A stretch of 14,189 nt of DNA from NCBI GenBank assembly GCA_002373875.1, contig DFKQ01000006.1, positions 1 through 14,189 of the forward strand, given 5' to 3'. The notes under the pieces are model-generated. The model did not search any database. It had not been told where the DNA came from and worked only from the letters and a program-made list of their open reading frames with translations. The translations under genes and the position numbers were made by a program. This DNA comes from Lachnospiraceae bacterium UBA3641. Its GTDB lineage: Bacteria; Bacillota; Clostridia; Lachnospirales; Lachnospiraceae. Positions 13,793 through 14,189 of the stretch are shown piece after piece; the first letter of the stretch is position 1, and every line of letters starts with the position of its first letter.

Positions 13793-14189
13793 ATGGAGAA
13801 ATATTTATTTACTTCGGAATCGGTAACTGAAGGTCATCCCGACAAGGTGTGTGATGCCATATCAGATGCCATTCTTGATGCCTGCATGGAGCAGGATCCC
13901 ATGAGTCGTGTTGCATGTGAGACCGCATGCTGTACAGGATTTGTACTTATAACCGGTGAGATAACCACCAATGCCTATGTTGACATGCAGAAGGTGGTAC
14001 GCGATACCGTCAAGGAGATCGGTTATACCAAGTCAGAGTACGGTTTTGACGGTAATACCTGTGCTGTTTTTGTTGCCATAGATGAGCAGTCGGCAGATAT
14101 AGCCATGGGTGTTGACAAGGCCCTTGAAGCCAAAGAGGGTTCACTTAAGGATGACCTCGATACGGGTGCCGGCGATCAGGGTATGATGT
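13793..14189 (+). CDS. metK: S-adenosylmethionine synthetase (partial, 3' end outside the window)
   Basis: Makes S-adenosylmethionine from ATP and methionine in the cytoplasm. Only the first 132 codons are present, about a third of the usual 390-400 aa; the reading frame is open at the window edge. Visible hallmarks are FTSESVTEGHPDKVCDAISD (residues 6-25, ATP-binding His15 and HPDK), the AVFVAIDEQSADIAMGVD region with the family's DEQS/DIA pattern, and GAGDQGMM at the cut edge, the methionine/ATP loop. GGAG (13784-13787) lies 5 nt before the ATG. It is controlled by the S-box leader. Confidence 0.97.
   Translation, partial: MEKYLFTSESVTEGHPDKVCDAISDAILDACMEQDPMSRVACETACCTGFVLITGEITTNAYVDMQKVVRDTVKEIGYTKSEYGFDGNTCAVFVAIDEQSADIAMGVDKALEAKEGSLKDDLDTGAGDQGMM

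Overview
This window looks like chromosomal DNA from a Gram-positive, anaerobic Clostridia-type bacterium. A gut or rumen Lachnospiraceae member (Butyrivibrio/Roseburia-like) is my inference. The supporting signs are strong AGGAGG ribosome binding sites, lipoprotein sugar-binding proteins with Ala/Pro/Glu-rich tethers, a YesM/YesN-type two-component pair beside a sugar ABC transporter, S-box control of metK, frequent AGG (Arg) and ATA (Ile) codons, and moderate GC. No mobile element, CRISPR array, tRNA or rRNA was seen.

Region 1 (1-9362, + strand) is a carbohydrate sensing and uptake locus. A perfect 15-bp inverted repeat precedes an AraC-type response regulator (55-1683), which overlaps its histidine kinase by one base (1683-3140). 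After a 199-bp regulatory gap comes a complete sugar ABC importer in the same order as Escherichia coli ytfQ-ytfR-ytfT-yjfF: lipoprotein binding protein, GTG-started double ATPase, and two permeases. A perfect terminator hairpin and a second set of competing hairpins separate the binding-protein gene from the ATPase gene, so binding protein is probably made in excess. The locus ends with a second, diverged binding lipoprotein (8319-9362). It has its own apparent promoter, whose -10 box is so close to the ATG that the mRNA may be leaderless. The likely logic is that an extracellular sugar is sensed by the kinase, perhaps through the second binding protein, the regulator is phosphorylated, and the importer is induced. 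The sugar cannot be fixed from sequence; YtfQ-type systems are known for galactofuranose and related sugars.

Region 2 (9383-10583) holds one minus-strand gene for an HD-GYP c-di-GMP phosphodiesterase. A bidirectional terminator separates it from region 1, and it has a near-consensus promoter.

Region 3 (10598-13541, + strand) diverges from the HD-GYP gene. A strong extended -10 promoter drives a leader with a compact pseudoknot resembling a preQ1-I riboswitch, then queT (ECF S-component for queuosine precursors), then 19 bp later a large aconitase-superfamily hydratase.

Region 4 (13557-14189) is a promoter, a clear SAM-I (S-box) riboswitch, its terminator, and the start of metK, which runs off the right edge. 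Two metabolite-sensing leaders therefore lie within about 3 kb.
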